Positions 24,425-36,242 of a stretch of 64,000 nt of DNA are shown here, in pieces. The stretch covers positions 47,602,213 through 47,666,212 of the forward strand of contig NC_057761.1 in the NCBI RefSeq assembly GCF_010389155.1, given 5' to 3'. How positions within the stretch are numbered: the stretch's first letter is position 1; every line of letters starts with the position of its first letter. Made by a program: the position numbers and the translations under genes. The notes under the pieces are model-generated. The model searched no databases, was not told the origin of the DNA, and worked only from the letters and a program-made list of their open reading frames with translations. The stretch is from Erigeron canadensis (taxonomy: Eukaryota > Streptophyta > Magnoliopsida > Asterales > Asteraceae).

Positions 24425-25388
24425 TGTGAGTCCCAACTACGAATAGATGAGTATTGAAGACACCTCTATGTTAATGGCGAGTGTACTTTGCAACACCTTT
24501 ACTTAATCTGGACGTGACCAGTTTAGAGTGAACAGTGTACCAGGTTAACTGGAGGTATACTTATTAAGGTGACAAGTCAAATAAGTAAATACGATGCAAT
24601 AATGTAAAATACAAGTAAAGTAAATTGGTGAGACAATATGTAATTTTTCAAATGTATTTTATTTATTAATGTTAAATAAGATACAAGGTTGTTGCGGAAC
24701 CAAGATAATACACGAATGTAAATATCCTAACAACCTATAAAATACAATTAATCTATACTTGGAAATTATCTTAACAATCGAAACACTTAGAGTTGTGAAA
24801 TGTTCCTTTTTGCGATTGAGAGAATATTGCACAAGTTCACTAACAATATTGCAGAATTTATGTGTTTGCAAAGTTGTTAAAATGCTTGTGCAAGGACCTC
24901 TATTTATAGTCGAAGGTTGAGCATTGAGATCTCATCTTCGACGTACAAATATGGTTGACAGCACACAAAAGTATTAGTAAATAATTCTTTGTGTGTGTGC
25001 TAAATAAAGTAAGAAAAAAGATTACTTTATTCAACCACTCTACATCTTTGCACTTTTATCCACAGACAAGATTATTATCCGTGTAAAATGATGTAGTGTA
25101 AAAGGTCCTCCTCGTAATCAGTGTAAAACTTTGTAAATGCATTTACACTGGAGGATCTCCAGTTGATTGATCTGGTAGAATGTCAACTGGGCTTCGCTGC
25201 CATTGTCATTCTCTTTCTTCCACTTGTTGTCTTCCACTTCAACTGGAAGGTCTTCAGATCTCAGCTGGAGGAAGTCATCAGTTGCGTAAACTGTACATTG
25301 CAACTGGACTTCAAATATTTCGAACAATTCTTCATGCTTTCCAGATGCAATTGGAGAGCTCCAGTTTTCAGCAAAATTGGACCTAACA
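24425..25388 (-). mobile_element. Solo LTR, probably Copia type
   Basis: A 964-bp unit starting TGTGAGTCCC and ending GGACCTAACA on the plus strand (TG..CA) lies between perfect 5-bp duplications TATAA (24420-24424, 25389-25393). Read on the minus strand it starts TGTTAGGTCCAA and has a good TATA box (CTATAAATAGAGG, about 24913-24901), so that is the likely sense. No internal retroelement domain follows on either side, so it is a solo LTR. Overlapping short open frames at 25118-25435 are part of it. Confidence 0.8.
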
Positions 25389-26534
25389 TATAATAGAAAA
25401 TATATATTGATTATTAATAGGACTACCATTAACAAAATCCGATAAATTTTTTACTCAGATGAAAAAGGTTAGTATTGACCATATATGTATCTTTTGCTCT
25501 AAATAACTATTTTAGCATCAATGATTCTGGATTATTTTTAGAAAAATAAATTAGACGGATGATATCTAAAGTATACCCCAGATTATTCTTTTGGTACAAT
25601 ATCTGTTCAATCCCTACTCGGTTCATACCTAAAGTGTTCAATATCCTATGCGTACGATATCTAAGACCGACTATTGTCTATTTGTATGTTAAGTTCATCT
25701 AGTTGAGAACTATTTTTGTTATTTCTTATTAAGAGGAACAAAAGTTTATCTACTTGTATAATAATAAACTTTATTAATTAACAAAATAAACATATACATA
25801 TAGGAGTATTTTTTTCAGTTATTTTTTTATAATCTATTTTGTTTACTTTTAATAAAATCTTATTCTCAAATAAATGAATGTATATTATTACAAAACATTC
25901 AAATGTCATTAGTTATATATGTTTATTTTACATATTATATGAGATAAAAGTTAAACTTTGTTAATGGATTTCTATGTACCAAGCAAGTTATTTTTGTTGT
26001 TGGAGTTTCTATGTCTCATTAAAAATGTTTAATTTCACATTTGTTTTTGTCGAGCTTTCGAACTAATCATCACTTCATATTTATTTATTTTATTACTGTC
26101 AAAATATGTTTGATTATAATTGATTGATTGTAATAATGTGGACAGCTCTGGCTGCAACTTATTTTGGGTTTGATTTCACGTAAAGTACCGGAAGGGAATT
26201 AAAATTTAGTTTTATATGAATGTTAGAGTTAAATTTTGAAAGACATCATTTTTATAAATTTAATCCAAAAGGAGTTGATATGTCATTTAATAATTCTAAA
26301 AAAGGCAAATAAGGTCAACGTATCAATCCAAAGGTGATTGTTGAAAGTAGCTTTCCATCAAATGGTTATATCTTTTTCAAAAATGATTTTAGAAAGTTGT
26401 TTTATAGTTATTGGAAGATTGAAAGATGTTAAATTTGTTTTTTATAAAAAAAGTAAAAAAATAGCTACGAGCGCATGGTTGACTACTTTAACTCTGAGTT
26501 TTCTACTACATATCTATATCTATATCTACATTTA
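25389..26534. other. AT-rich intergenic stretch
   Basis: No gene, terminal repeat or RNA gene recognised. Confidence 0.4.
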
Positions 26535-27047
26535 TCTTTACTTTATCTTATAAAGTATTTACTCTCTTCATTTAAAAAAAAAACAAAAACTTGATCTACT
26601 CTACCATTATCTTTTATCCATTAGCTAGTTTAATATCATCACCTAATATACCTATAATACACTTGGAGAAAACCTCAGCCATTCATTTTCCTCTCTCTCT
26701 TCAAATCTCAACCACTCATTTTTTTTCTCTCTCATCCATAAATCATTTTATTCCTCTAATTCATTCAAAATCTTTTATCTCAAAAACCGTATATCAATAA
26801 ATTATAAAAGTTATATGGGTGTTCTTAAAATTTCATGCTCTTTCATTAGAGATGTTATTCGATATACTTTCGATGAATTTTTAAATCCGGAGGCGGAGCC
26901 CGTACGGCAAAGGTAGATCACCCCATCACCGATCACCCCTATGACCTATCACCCCAAAATGACCGATCACCTTGTTTGACTATCACAATCTATGACCTAT
27001 CACCCCGTCATCTCACCGTCGCATCGATTCCACAGACATTTGGCTAG
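26535..27047 (+). mobile_element. Short Helitron (family A)
   Basis: Starts TCTTTACTTTATCTTATAAA after an A and ends CAGACATTTGGCTAG before a T. It is 513 bp and shares the ACCGTATATCAATAAATTAT and GGCGGAGCCCGTACGGCAAA regions with the copies at 1570 and 18819. It holds a small internal expansion of the ACCTATCACCCC word (about 26910-27005). Confidence 0.7.
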
Positions 27048-27144
27048 TATACATAGGTGCATATGGATGAGTTGATCACTTGATCATGCACTCCAAGAGT
27101 TGAAAATATATGCTTTTGGTTTTACACTTTTACAGTTCTTTTTA

Positions 27145-27437
27145 GGGTTTAGTATTTCGAAGTATAAGTAACTTTTATACTTTTTCTATTGTATGAATGT
27201 AACTTTCATTTGATTCATTGTATGCAACTAACCTGATAAATTTGAACAATTAATGTAAATTTTTTACGTTGACCAATCAAAATCTTCTACGTGGCATCTC
27301 ATATGGTGTGCCACGTATACACTTTTACATTAATCGTTCAATTTAGCGGGTTAGTTACATACAATGAACCAAATGAAAGTTACATTCACACAATAAAAAA
27401 AAGTGTAAAAGTTACTTACACCCCAAATACTAAATCC
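27145..27437. mobile_element. Mutator-like foldback MITE
   Basis: The ends GGGTTTAGTATTT and, inverted, GGATTTAGTATTT are flanked by a perfect 9-bp duplication TTCTTTTTA (27136-27144, 27438-27446), the Mutator signature. The arms pair over more than 120 bp. The centre carries opposed CTACGTGGCA and TGCCACGTAT words, which look like ABRE/G-box cores. Confidence 0.85.
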
Positions 27438-27566
27438 TTCTTTTTAAGTCTTTTTGTTAGTCTCACGAACACATTTGATGAATAGTAGTGGAACACCAAG
27501 GCAGCTTCGATCTATAATCTAATTAAAAATTACAAGGTTCGTGTGAATACTATTTTAGTATGTTTA

Positions 27567-28658
27567 CTAGATTTTAGACCCGTGTCCAATACTGGATACG
27601 AGTTTTACGATATTATCAATATTAGATACTTTTAAGTCATAAAAGCTTATAATTTTGAAGAAATAAGGTTCTAAGTGTTATATTTGTAGTACAATAATCA
27701 TATGTTTGTCACTGTAATGATTAGCCTAGATATATTGATGGAATTGTTTGTCGTAGTCATTCCACAAGCCATATGCTATATATAATAATTTCTTCACTAT
27801 AGAATATTTTGAAACCAGTTATACTCATAATGTGATATTATTATGAAAGATAATTAAGAATTAAAATATAAACATATTTGTGATCCTGTACTTAACATTC
27901 AAGTATATGTATTTAATCATGATGCGCGTCCATAATACACATAGGTTTATTTTCAATCACTTGTTCTATGATAATATAATAACAATTAGGATTGTTTTTA
28001 TATTATTTGATAACAATTAGAACTCTTGATTTGAGTGACAACTGTAACATTAAACATTAATATGTAAAACTAATATATAAAAAGGAGAAAATTATGTATC
28101 ATTTTTTTAATGAGAGATAAAATGAATCTTGAATGTAGTTTATATTGATTTGGATTTAGGATTCAAGTAACCCTTTGTTGTAAATCGTGTTTAGGATATG
28201 TATCTAGAGTTCACATTGTATTTATATCAAATATTAAACTAAATATTAATATTTATAATTATAAAAATCTAATATAATATTTGTTAATAAGGCGTTAGGT
28301 TTTGAAATAATTTTTTTTAGAAAATATATCATATGTTAAATTTTTTTTTTAATTTAATTAAATGATTATAAATTTTAAAAATTTCTCTTAAGTTGATGGC
28401 TAAAATTAAATATAAATTAAATATTTAGGGCTAAAAAGTGTAAATTATTGATGGAAAATAAAAAAGTGTAAATTAATGAGACTTAATCTACAAATTAATA
28501 TAAATACTAATATAATAATATATTTGGTAATGATTATTAGAGTTTTGAATTTGTAGTTTATCTAAATGATGACATCATTAAAAGTCAATTTGATGAAATT
28601 GAACGATGTGATTGGTTAATAAGTCATTAGTTCAACTGTCTTATAGTATATATTAAGA
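27567..28658 (-). mobile_element. Helitron (family C), minus strand
   Basis: On the minus strand the 3' end is GTATTGGACACGGGTCTAAA followed by ATCTAG before a T. A probable 5' end is TCTTAATATATACTATAAGA after an A. Both ends match the plus-strand remnant at 22770-23435. Length 1.09 kb, no ORF. Confidence 0.5.
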
Positions 28659-29163
28659 TTAAGATTAAGATTTTGACATGCTAATAAACTCTTGGATTAA
28701 CTAGTAATTAGTTAAGGGAAAAACGAGAGGTTTTAATGTTTTATATATCTTGTTAATAGATTCCATGTTCAAATCTGTTCAAACCTAAGTATATATGAAT
28801 GTTTAATTAAAATTTTGAAATGATTTATACAGTAATAGTCGTTTAAATCTAAATTATTTGTTAAAAAAAATATATTCTATCTTCATATTTTACATATACA
28901 TTGACGTCACTACTTTAACAAATACTAGTACTCAATATTTCCTGGTCCCGAAGTATCTCATTTGACGAAACTTTTGATATGTGTTTCCACGAGGGCATAT
29001 AATTTAAAGTTGGCCTTATCCAACTAGGAATTGATTCACAAGATGCCAATTCCATTACCTTACATATGTACACATGCATGGACAAAAGAGTATATGGTTA
29101 AATGTTCGTATTATGTAAGTTTACTAGACAGTCTAGACTTACGAATTAAGTTTGTTCTATTTA
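28659..29163. other. Intergenic, no gene seen
   Basis: AT-rich; no coding frame or structured repeat found. Confidence 0.4.
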
Positions 29164-29464
29164 GGGGGTGTTAGGGTTAGCTTATTTTCATAGTTTTTTT
29201 GCTTATTTGCTTATGAAAGTAAAATAAGCTACTTTTTAGTGTTTGTGTAGGCTTATTTGCTTAGGCTTATTAGCTTATATAAGCCATTTTTGAGAAGCCA
29301 TTTTTGCCAAGCTTTTTAGCTTATTTCCTTTCATTTTTCTTTCAAAAGCCATAAGCTAATCCAAACACTACAAAAAAAACTTATAAACTTAAAGCAAAAA
29401 AACCATTAGCTACTTATATTTTATAAGCATAAGCCATTTTATAAAAGCTAGGCCAAACACTCCC
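29164..29464. mobile_element. PIF/Harbinger (Tourist-like) MITE
   Basis: The ends GGGGGTGTTAGGGTTAGC and, inverted, GGGAGTGTTTGGCCTAGC are bounded by TTA duplications (29161-29163, 29465-29467). The 301-bp body is rich in AAGCTTAT/ATAAGC words on both arms. Confidence 0.85.
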
Positions 29465-29994
29465 TTATAACTTTTTTTCATATATCTTTGGTTTCATGTG
29501 CTTCGGACTCAATATAGCGCCAAAGACCATGCGTAAAGTAACTTTTTTGATTTCTTTGTTTTTACACTTCTAAATCAATGTGTCACGATATACAAATTTT
29601 ACATTATATTGTATGAATAGATTATATATATTATGCATATAAGCATATTCATGGTATTTGTATTGAGTATATATATATTATGGTACAAGTATCAACTCCA
29701 CTTTTCAAAGACACATAACCTATCATCCTAACTAAGTTGATATTTAATGCAAAAAAAGTTGATATTTATTTTTTAAAAAAAAAGAAGCAGCTAAAAACAC
29801 AACTCGAGGAGATAAATCGAGAAAATTACATTACGTACAAGGTCATCTCTTGAAGTTTTGAAGCCTTGTGCTATGGGAAGTGAGATTCGTACTATTATTT
29901 TTGAATAATATACATATTGTATAGCTGATTATACAAGCTAGTAATATAACTTTTTATTCATATGTTAAGTATAGGCCATCGGAAACGAAGCAAT

Positions 29995-30326
29995 CACTAC
30001 AAAAAATAGTTCATTTGTTTACACTTGGTTATAAAAAATATGAAAATATTTATGAATTTAATCACATATAAAAATGTGTAGAAAAAAGTTACATTTAAAA
30101 GTGTGAATAAATTTCAAAAGTTATAATTTTTTCACACTTATAAGTGTGTAAACAAAATGTTAACACTTAAAAGTGTGAATAATTGTCAAATATTTTCACA
30201 CTTAAAAGTGTGAAAGCCAATTTGTAACACATGATTTCTTTACAACCTCCATGTGTGAAGAAAATAAGTGTTACAAATTAACTTTCACACTTTTAAGTGT
30301 GAAGAAATAACATATTTGTTGTAGTG
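29995..30326. mobile_element. CACTA-type foldback MITE
   Basis: The ends CACTACAAAAAATAG and, inverted, CACTACAACAAATATG lie between AAT duplications (29992-29994, 30327-30329). The arms repeat CACTTTTAAGTGTG words and fold back around ACCTCCATGTGTGAAG. Same architecture as 22099-22513. A (TA)n run follows at 30341-30378. Confidence 0.85.
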
Positions 30327-30336
30327 AATAATTTAA

Positions 30337-30378
<42 letters not shown>

Positions 30379-30380
<2 letters not shown>

Positions 30381-31190
30381 TTGTAGAGAACTAACGGTCA
30401 TTAATTAGATTGAAATAAGGATTCAATAACAATTTAAGCATTACTATTTCACTTTAAATATCTACAAATTATCTATATATAAAAAAGGGGTTTGCTAAGG
30501 GCTGTGTTTAAAGTGTATAAGTTATTTGTATATTTACCATGAAAATCAGGAATGAACTTTTAATATGAAAAATACAAGTTGTTTAATGCACGTTAAATAT
30601 AGCCTAGCATTTCCCTATAAAAAATAATAAGTCTATAAGTTTCAAATATTGAAGTGTAAATTACCACTTTTATCTTTTTGAACAGCTTTTCCATTAAACT
30701 AGTCAGCGGCTACAAAATTACAATATTGATAGATTACAAGATGAGGGATTTTTATCCAATCATGCCAATTAATTTTACATGCATTACTTACTTCTATTAG
30801 AAATCCAATTGAAAGCCAAAAGTTTAACGTCATCAAGCATTTTCTCCGTTTTTTCCATAAGCATTGTTTTTGTTTTTCCAAATGATCCGCAAAAGCAATA
30901 TAACCTTAGGTCTTTATGAAGTCCTGAGTAATCCACCCAAGGAATGAGGTGCTTTATGAAGTGTAAATTACTACTAGCAATATTGAATCAAATTTAAGGG
31001 ATATTTAATTAACTTGGAGAGGCTAAAAGTAAAGTTTTAACAACGGTAATAATAATATAATGTAAAAAATGAACGGCAAAAGATTAACACAATTTGGTTT
31101 TATCTTCTCCAGAGGGAACTCAACAATAAACGACAAATGAGTATGCCATTAAAATTCGGCCTTCCATGTACGTACGTAGGAATAAACACA
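30379..31190. other. Intergenic, no gene seen
   Basis: No supportable gene; the frame near 30699-30881 has no recognisable content. Confidence 0.4.
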
Positions 31191-31192
31191 TA

Positions 31193-31996
31193 CAGTAAAA
31201 CCTTTATAAATTAATAATGTCGGGACCGAGGTTTTTTATAAATTTATCGAGATATTACTATATCGATAAATTAATAAATTATTAATTTAAAGATGTCCAT
31301 GTATGACCTTCAAAAATTCCTTTTTTAACTTTCATTTTCAGTTTATGTTCACACATTAAATTAAATGAACTTGTCAAGTGCATTGTTTTAAGTTAAAGAT
31401 AGATAGTTCAATGTACATGATTCTAGATTTTTCATTATAATACGCCAAAGGATAAATTTTAAAATCAAATAAACTATGGCTTATAAACTAAAAGGTGTAA
31501 AGAAATCAACCATGACCAATTAACAAAGAAAATTGTTATGCAAATATAGGAGAGATCATCAAGGGTGTACTCAACAAGATTTGGTATAGTGGGGTGACAA
31601 AACTTTCGATCAGAAAGTTAGTCAAACTACAATATCAAAAACTTTTAGAGATTATCGGCTACAACACTTCACAACTTTTTGTTACAATATAAGAAGACAA
31701 TGCCTCAACTCTTAAATATAATGAAAAAATTTAAAGATGAACTCAATATAGATTCCAAATTTCAAAAAAAAATAAAAAAAATCTATAGATCATTTTTGCT
31801 AGACAATGTTAAAATTTATAAATATTTAAGTAATTATTAATTTATAGTTTTATTGGGACTAATATATTTACATTGGGGTTTCAAAAAAATTATTATTTAT
31901 TATTTTATTGATTGAGGTCCAATTTTATACTAGTCCCAAGATGAGACTGGGCAAATTATTAATTTTATCAAGTATTAAATTATAAAGGTTCTATTG
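31193..31996 (+). mobile_element. Pogo-like element (Emigrant/Lemi type)
   Basis: The ends CAGTAAAACCTTTATAAATT and, inverted, CAATAGAACCTTTATAATTT lie between TA dinucleotides (31191-31192, 31997-31998). This matches the Emigrant/Lemi1 pogo family of plants as I recall it. A decayed transposase N-terminus lies inside (31512-31648). At 804 bp it is a deletion derivative, larger than a typical MITE. Confidence 0.8.
31512..31648 (+). pseudogene. Pogo transposase N-terminal (CENP-B-type HTH) remnant
   Basis: One frame reads QRKLLCKYRRDHQG, TQQDLV, W and then DKTFDQKVSQTTISKTF, which resembles the CENP-B/pogo helix-turn-helix (consensus of the type QR..LC.y...hP..tQ.dL..W....f...vsqsTIS..L). Two in-frame stops (after TN and after DLV) break it, and no DDE domain follows. 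The terminal repeats agree independently with pogo. Not functional. Confidence 0.65.
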
Positions 31997-31998
31997 TA

Positions 31999-32475
31999 CA
32001 CTGATACACATTCACATCACGCACACACGGTGGACAAATTAAGATGCACACCGCGTCGAAACACACCGTACGTGGACCAAGAATTTGATGCCCCTGATTT
32101 TTCCATGTCCTCTGCCCAATTGGCCCCCAAATTAGTCCACTCCTTAATTTACTGATTACGACGTTTCTTTCACATTTGGTACGATTGATATACTTAGGAA
32201 TTACGAAGCTAATTTTTGTCATCAAGACCAACTCGATGATGATGCAAAACATCTTAGTGATGATGACCCTTTTACAAGATAGCATGCAATTGAAGAGCTC
32301 TCCATCTCAATAAGCTAGAGCCCAGATCTTCAAATCTATTTTTAGGCTTCCTTAATGCAGGTACCTAAAAAGTAGGCATTTTTAGTGAGCGCCAGTTTTA
32401 TAATCGAACCGATAGGGAGAGGTAAAAAATGGTTCTACTGAATTCACTAGCCAACCTATACTTTAGTAAATTGTG
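31999..32475. other. Intergenic, no gene seen
   Basis: An open frame at 31980-32285 (minus) overlaps the end of the pogo element and has no family resemblance; not annotated as a gene. Confidence 0.4.
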
Positions 32476-32568
32476 GTGATGTTTGGTAAGAAGAAATTAT
32501 GAAGAATGAAAATGTAATAGAGAATGAAAATGTAATAGAATATATATATATATAATTCATTCTCTTTC

Positions 32569-32608
<40 letters not shown>

Positions 32609-32611
<3 letters not shown>

Positions 32612-34099
32612 ATACTTCCTTAATACACAAACTACCCCCCTTTTAACACCTCTACCTTTGAAATGTCTTTTATGCCCCCCTAACTTACACTACTCTAATT
32701 TAACTTCTTACTGACTATTGTGAAAAGTAATTACTTATGTTTTACTTTTCGTTGGTGGTTTTCGTATATATCCCTTTAACTTGGTTGGACCAATTTACAT
32801 TAAAAACACAATCATATAATCAAACTGTGTTCCTATCTTTATAGCTAATATAGGAAAATTCCAACTAATTGGTTGCTTCGTATGATATATGTTCTATATA
32901 TACACGTCTCCACACATTCAACCTTTGACTAATTTGACTACTATAGTAAATTTGCCACTAATTTACCTAAATTACGGTAATTTTTGACTAATTTCACAAC
33001 TTTGACAGTTTCAAATATATCAAAATAAGTAAATTTGACTAATTTGATCTTCCATCCTCTACCTAATTCTCTACACCCATCTTATTTACAGCTACACGTT
33101 TTCATTGAGAAAATCATTTCCTATTATTTGTCATTGCATTACACACACTAATTCATAACAACTATATAAATAGTTGAAAACACATTGACGTAAAGCAAAA
33201 CACAATTGCAAGTCTCCACCATATCAACAACATAATAACAAATAACAATGGGTTCATCGTCAAACCATATCAACATCAACGTCAACGAGGCTTCTGATGA
33301 TAACATGAACGACATTCAGTTTCATCCGTTTGTTGTTGCACCGCTGTGGACTCCTAATGCTCCTGCTCCCGTTTGGGTTTCTAATGCTCCTGCTCCGTTA
33401 TGGGTTAATCCTTCTCCTGCACCGCCTTCTGTCACACATTCTCTTACTGCGATTTACTATACCCCTGCCCCTGTTCAACCCTCTCTTGCTCCTTCTCTGG
33501 CTCTCGCTCCTGATGCTGGTGGTCATCAAACTCCTCCAGCAGTGATCAATGAGGTACACCTTCTTATACCCACTTCTTATATTTGTTACCTTTTGTCATA
33601 TTTTTGTGGTTCTTAAATACAATCCATAGTAACTTTTATTGATATTTACCAATGTTTTACATATCCATTCCCATTAAAATGATTTCATACATCATTCATA
33701 ATTATATTAGGCACAAAACTCAAATTATTAAAATATATATCAACCAGACTCTAATATTCCTTTCATTACTTTTGGACTTTTCTGATTGATGATAACTCAA
33801 AAAAACGTATAAGAGAGGATAATTTGTTAAAAATGAAATCTCACAAAGTCATCAATCGTTACGATGATTGCTACCTAATTAAGATTATTACTCAGTTTGT
33901 GTATATTTTGCGTTACTGAATTTAATAAATCACTCAACATAAAAAACGCTCACTCTAAAACAACAACAGCGGTTTGAACTTTGAGTCGAAATAAGAAACG
34001 CTTGAGGTTAAGTTATACATTCATTTAATAACACGGTACCCGCTACTTGACCGGCGTTTTTTTCCTATTCCCCGTCGCATCGTGCGGGTACAACGCTAG
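32609..34099 (+). mobile_element. Helitron carrying a promoter and first exon
   Basis: Starts TCTATACTTCCTTAATACAC after an A and ends CGTCGCATCGTGCGGGTACA followed by ACGCTAG before a T. It interrupts a (TA)n tract (32572-32608 and 34100 onward), so the A/T site is clear. 1,491 bp. It holds no Rep/helicase but carries a TATA box (CTATATAAATAG, about 33163) and an ATG frame ending in a splice donor (33248-33553), the pattern of gene-fragment capture. Confidence 0.8.
33248..33553 (+). CDS. Captured first exon, Pro/Ala-rich protein fragment
   Basis: From ATG at 33248, 102 codons run to a donor, GAG|GTACACC (33553/33554), in phase 0; reading on gives a stop at 33614-33616. The N-terminal 30 residues are polar and Asn-rich (HININVNEASDDN). 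Then come imperfect repeats of the type (A/S)NAPAPxWV (residues about 34-57) and a Pro/Ala/Ser-rich tail. A TATA box lies about 85 bp upstream and an A-rich leader (AACAACATAATAACAAATAAC) precedes the ATG. No family recognised. As it lies wholly inside a Helitron with no second exon, it is best read as a captured 5' gene fragment; expression is unknown. Confidence 0.5.
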
Positions 34100-34399
34100 T
34101 ATATATATATTTATTTGGAAAGAGAATGAATTATGTTATTTGATACAATATAAATAAATACAAAATTTTTAAATGATAATAATTGTAATACATATAATAT
34201 CATCATCAAAACAAAAAAAAAGTTTTTTTTTTCATTTTTATTTATTCTCTATAATTTGTAAAGAATAGATAAAACGGAAATGACTCCCACTTCACCATTT
34301 TTATTCCTATTCTTTATTGCAAACAAAAAAAGAAAGAAAATGTTTCCAATTCTCTTTCTTTCATTTTTATTTTATCATGTCAAACACCTCTTACAATCT

Positions 34400-34414
34400 A
34401 ACAAAAGTATAGTG

Positions 34415-34461
<47 letters not shown>

Positions 34462-34974
34462 ACAAACAATCCAAAATAACATTAAGCATACAAATCATTT
34501 TTAAATTGAAACATAAAATGAATTTAAAAAATATTAAAAAACCGATTCAACAGAAAAAACCTATCTTATATATATATAAAATTGTTATGAACTTATCTTT
34601 TTTAAAAGTTCTTATATGACACAACTATGACTCTTTATGGTTGCCACTTTCCATATAAAAATAAAGTATGACATCATTTATTTCTACAAGATTTTTAATT
34701 TTTACTTAATGTTTTCTACATTCTATTTCAAATCCATTACGACTTACAAAAATAAAAATAAATCATGAGCGTAATTTATAGAACTTAATAGACATCGTAG
34801 ATTGATTCGTTTGATATACAAAATATTAAACATATATATAATTTGGAGACTCAATTTAATTATTATATCATCATCTAATAATATATGTTTTTTCTTTACA
34901 ATGATCGATAATTAGCTAATATTTTTTCAATTAATTAATATTAACAACGATTATATATTTAAAAGCTTATAAAA
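34400..34974. other. AT-rich intergenic with (TA)n
   Basis: A TA microsatellite lies at 34417-34458. No gene seen. Confidence 0.4.
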
Positions 34975-35095
34975 AATTATCATAATGTATAATGGAAAGT
35001 GATATTTATCAGTTATACAATTTATACATTGTGGTACATTAATCAAAACTGGTAATACAAATATCACTTATCACTTCCTATATATAATACTATAC
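34975..35095. repeat. Small foldback repeat
   Basis: Inverted arms around TACATTGTGGTACATTAATC; the left arm GAAAGTGATATTTATCAGTT pairs with the right arm CAAATATCACTTATCACTTC. Related words occur in the hairpin at 7790-8005. Confidence 0.5.
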
Positions 35096-35864
35096 CCTGA
35101 TATCACTCGGGTTTTAGTTTCAAATAAATAAGCTAACCGACCGGATATCAGTTATGGCAAGTTTAAACCAGTTTTTAAAACGAACACTCATGATGTGAGA
35201 AATTGGAAATCAATTAATTAATCAAAACTCAAAAGAAAAGAACTCTAGTATATTTTGTCACTTTATGAGAGATTTTGGAAAAAGTAGGTCAGCTTTTCAA
35301 TATTATTATTCGGAAATTATTATTCCTAACGTACAGTAAGCAAAGTATACAGAAAAAAGCAAGTAAAGCAATAGTTTGTCACTTAATAGATTAATTAATT
35401 GATTTCCAATATTTTGGAAAAAGTAGGTAAGCTTTTCAATAATTTGTCACTTGATTTGACAAATACTATCACTAAAAGCAAGTAAGCAATTAACTTGGTT
35501 TTTCAAAGAACGATAACAATATTAATTAGGCACTAAGCAAGACTTTGGATTTTGGAAGTCAAAGTATACAGTCACAAATATAGGAAAAACCATAACTATA
35601 TATACATATTAGATTCCTCTCAAAATTTTCACTATATAAGAACGTTCTGTGTAGAAAGGATGAACAGCTTGTACATACAAAAATGTTAAATAATCGAATA
35701 GCTAGTGTAATGTAATTTTCAATCACATGTTGTACTGTATCTAGTTGACTAGTTAGCTACTAGTTTGTTCCTTAAAAATTAAAATGCTTATTATAGTAAT
35801 CCTTTTTTTTTTAGTAATACTTTAGTTGGTCATTTTGTCACATTACCATTTTCATCGAATATAA

Positions 35865-36219
35865 GGCCGGTGCTTATAGGGAGTCCTCCCTTGCGTCCCA
35901 TGGCCTCAAGACGCTCCCTCCCTGTTGACACCCATCGTCCTTGTGGTTGCGTCCTTGGCTGGAGTCCTCCGGAAGAAGATTGTGGACGGAAGGAGGTGGG
36001 GCCAGGCTGAAGTTTTTTGTTTTGTTTTATATATGTGTGGGGTATATATATATGTGTATTTGTGTGTGAGAAATAAATTATAAATTAATTGATGATGTGA
36101 AAAGAAGTTCCAAGAAGCTTTATTATAGACAGTGAATGTCCTGAGGAGAGTCCTGGGTGATGTGATGCTGATGTGGCAGGAAAGAAGCTCCAAAAAGCTC
36201 CCTCTTATAAGCACAGGCC
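35865..36219. mobile_element. Harbinger-like MITE
   Basis: The ends GGCCGGTGCTTATAGGGAG and, inverted, GGCCTGTGCTTATAAGAGG lie between TAA duplications (35862-35864, 36220-36222). 355 bp, unusually GC-rich at the left end. The right copy of the surrounding duplication reads CGAATATAAGAG with no insertion, confirming the boundary. A related sequence occurs at about 60640-60880. Confidence 0.85.
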
Positions 36220-36242
36220 TAAGAGTGGTAAACCATAACTAA

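Larger units (their letters stand above)
32476..34391. mobile_element. Palindromic MITE interrupted by a Helitron
   Basis: The left arm (GATGTTTGGTAAGAAG, and ATTCATTCTCTTTC at about 32556-32569) pairs with the right arm (GAAAGAGAATGAAT at about 34119-34132, and CATGTCAAACACCTC near 34377-34391). The centre is a (TA)n run into which the Helitron 32609-34099 has inserted. Without it the element would be about 425 bp. Outer ends and target duplication are not certain. Confidence 0.6.

Noticed and set aside
25118..25435. Overlapping 70-105-codon frames on both strands
   Set aside because: They lie in the solo LTR defined by TATAA duplications and show no domain.
33330..33545. Leu-rich frame inside the Helitron
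   Set aside because: Shifted-frame shadow of the Pro/Ala-rich exon at 33248-33553, which has a leader, a TATA box and a splice donor.
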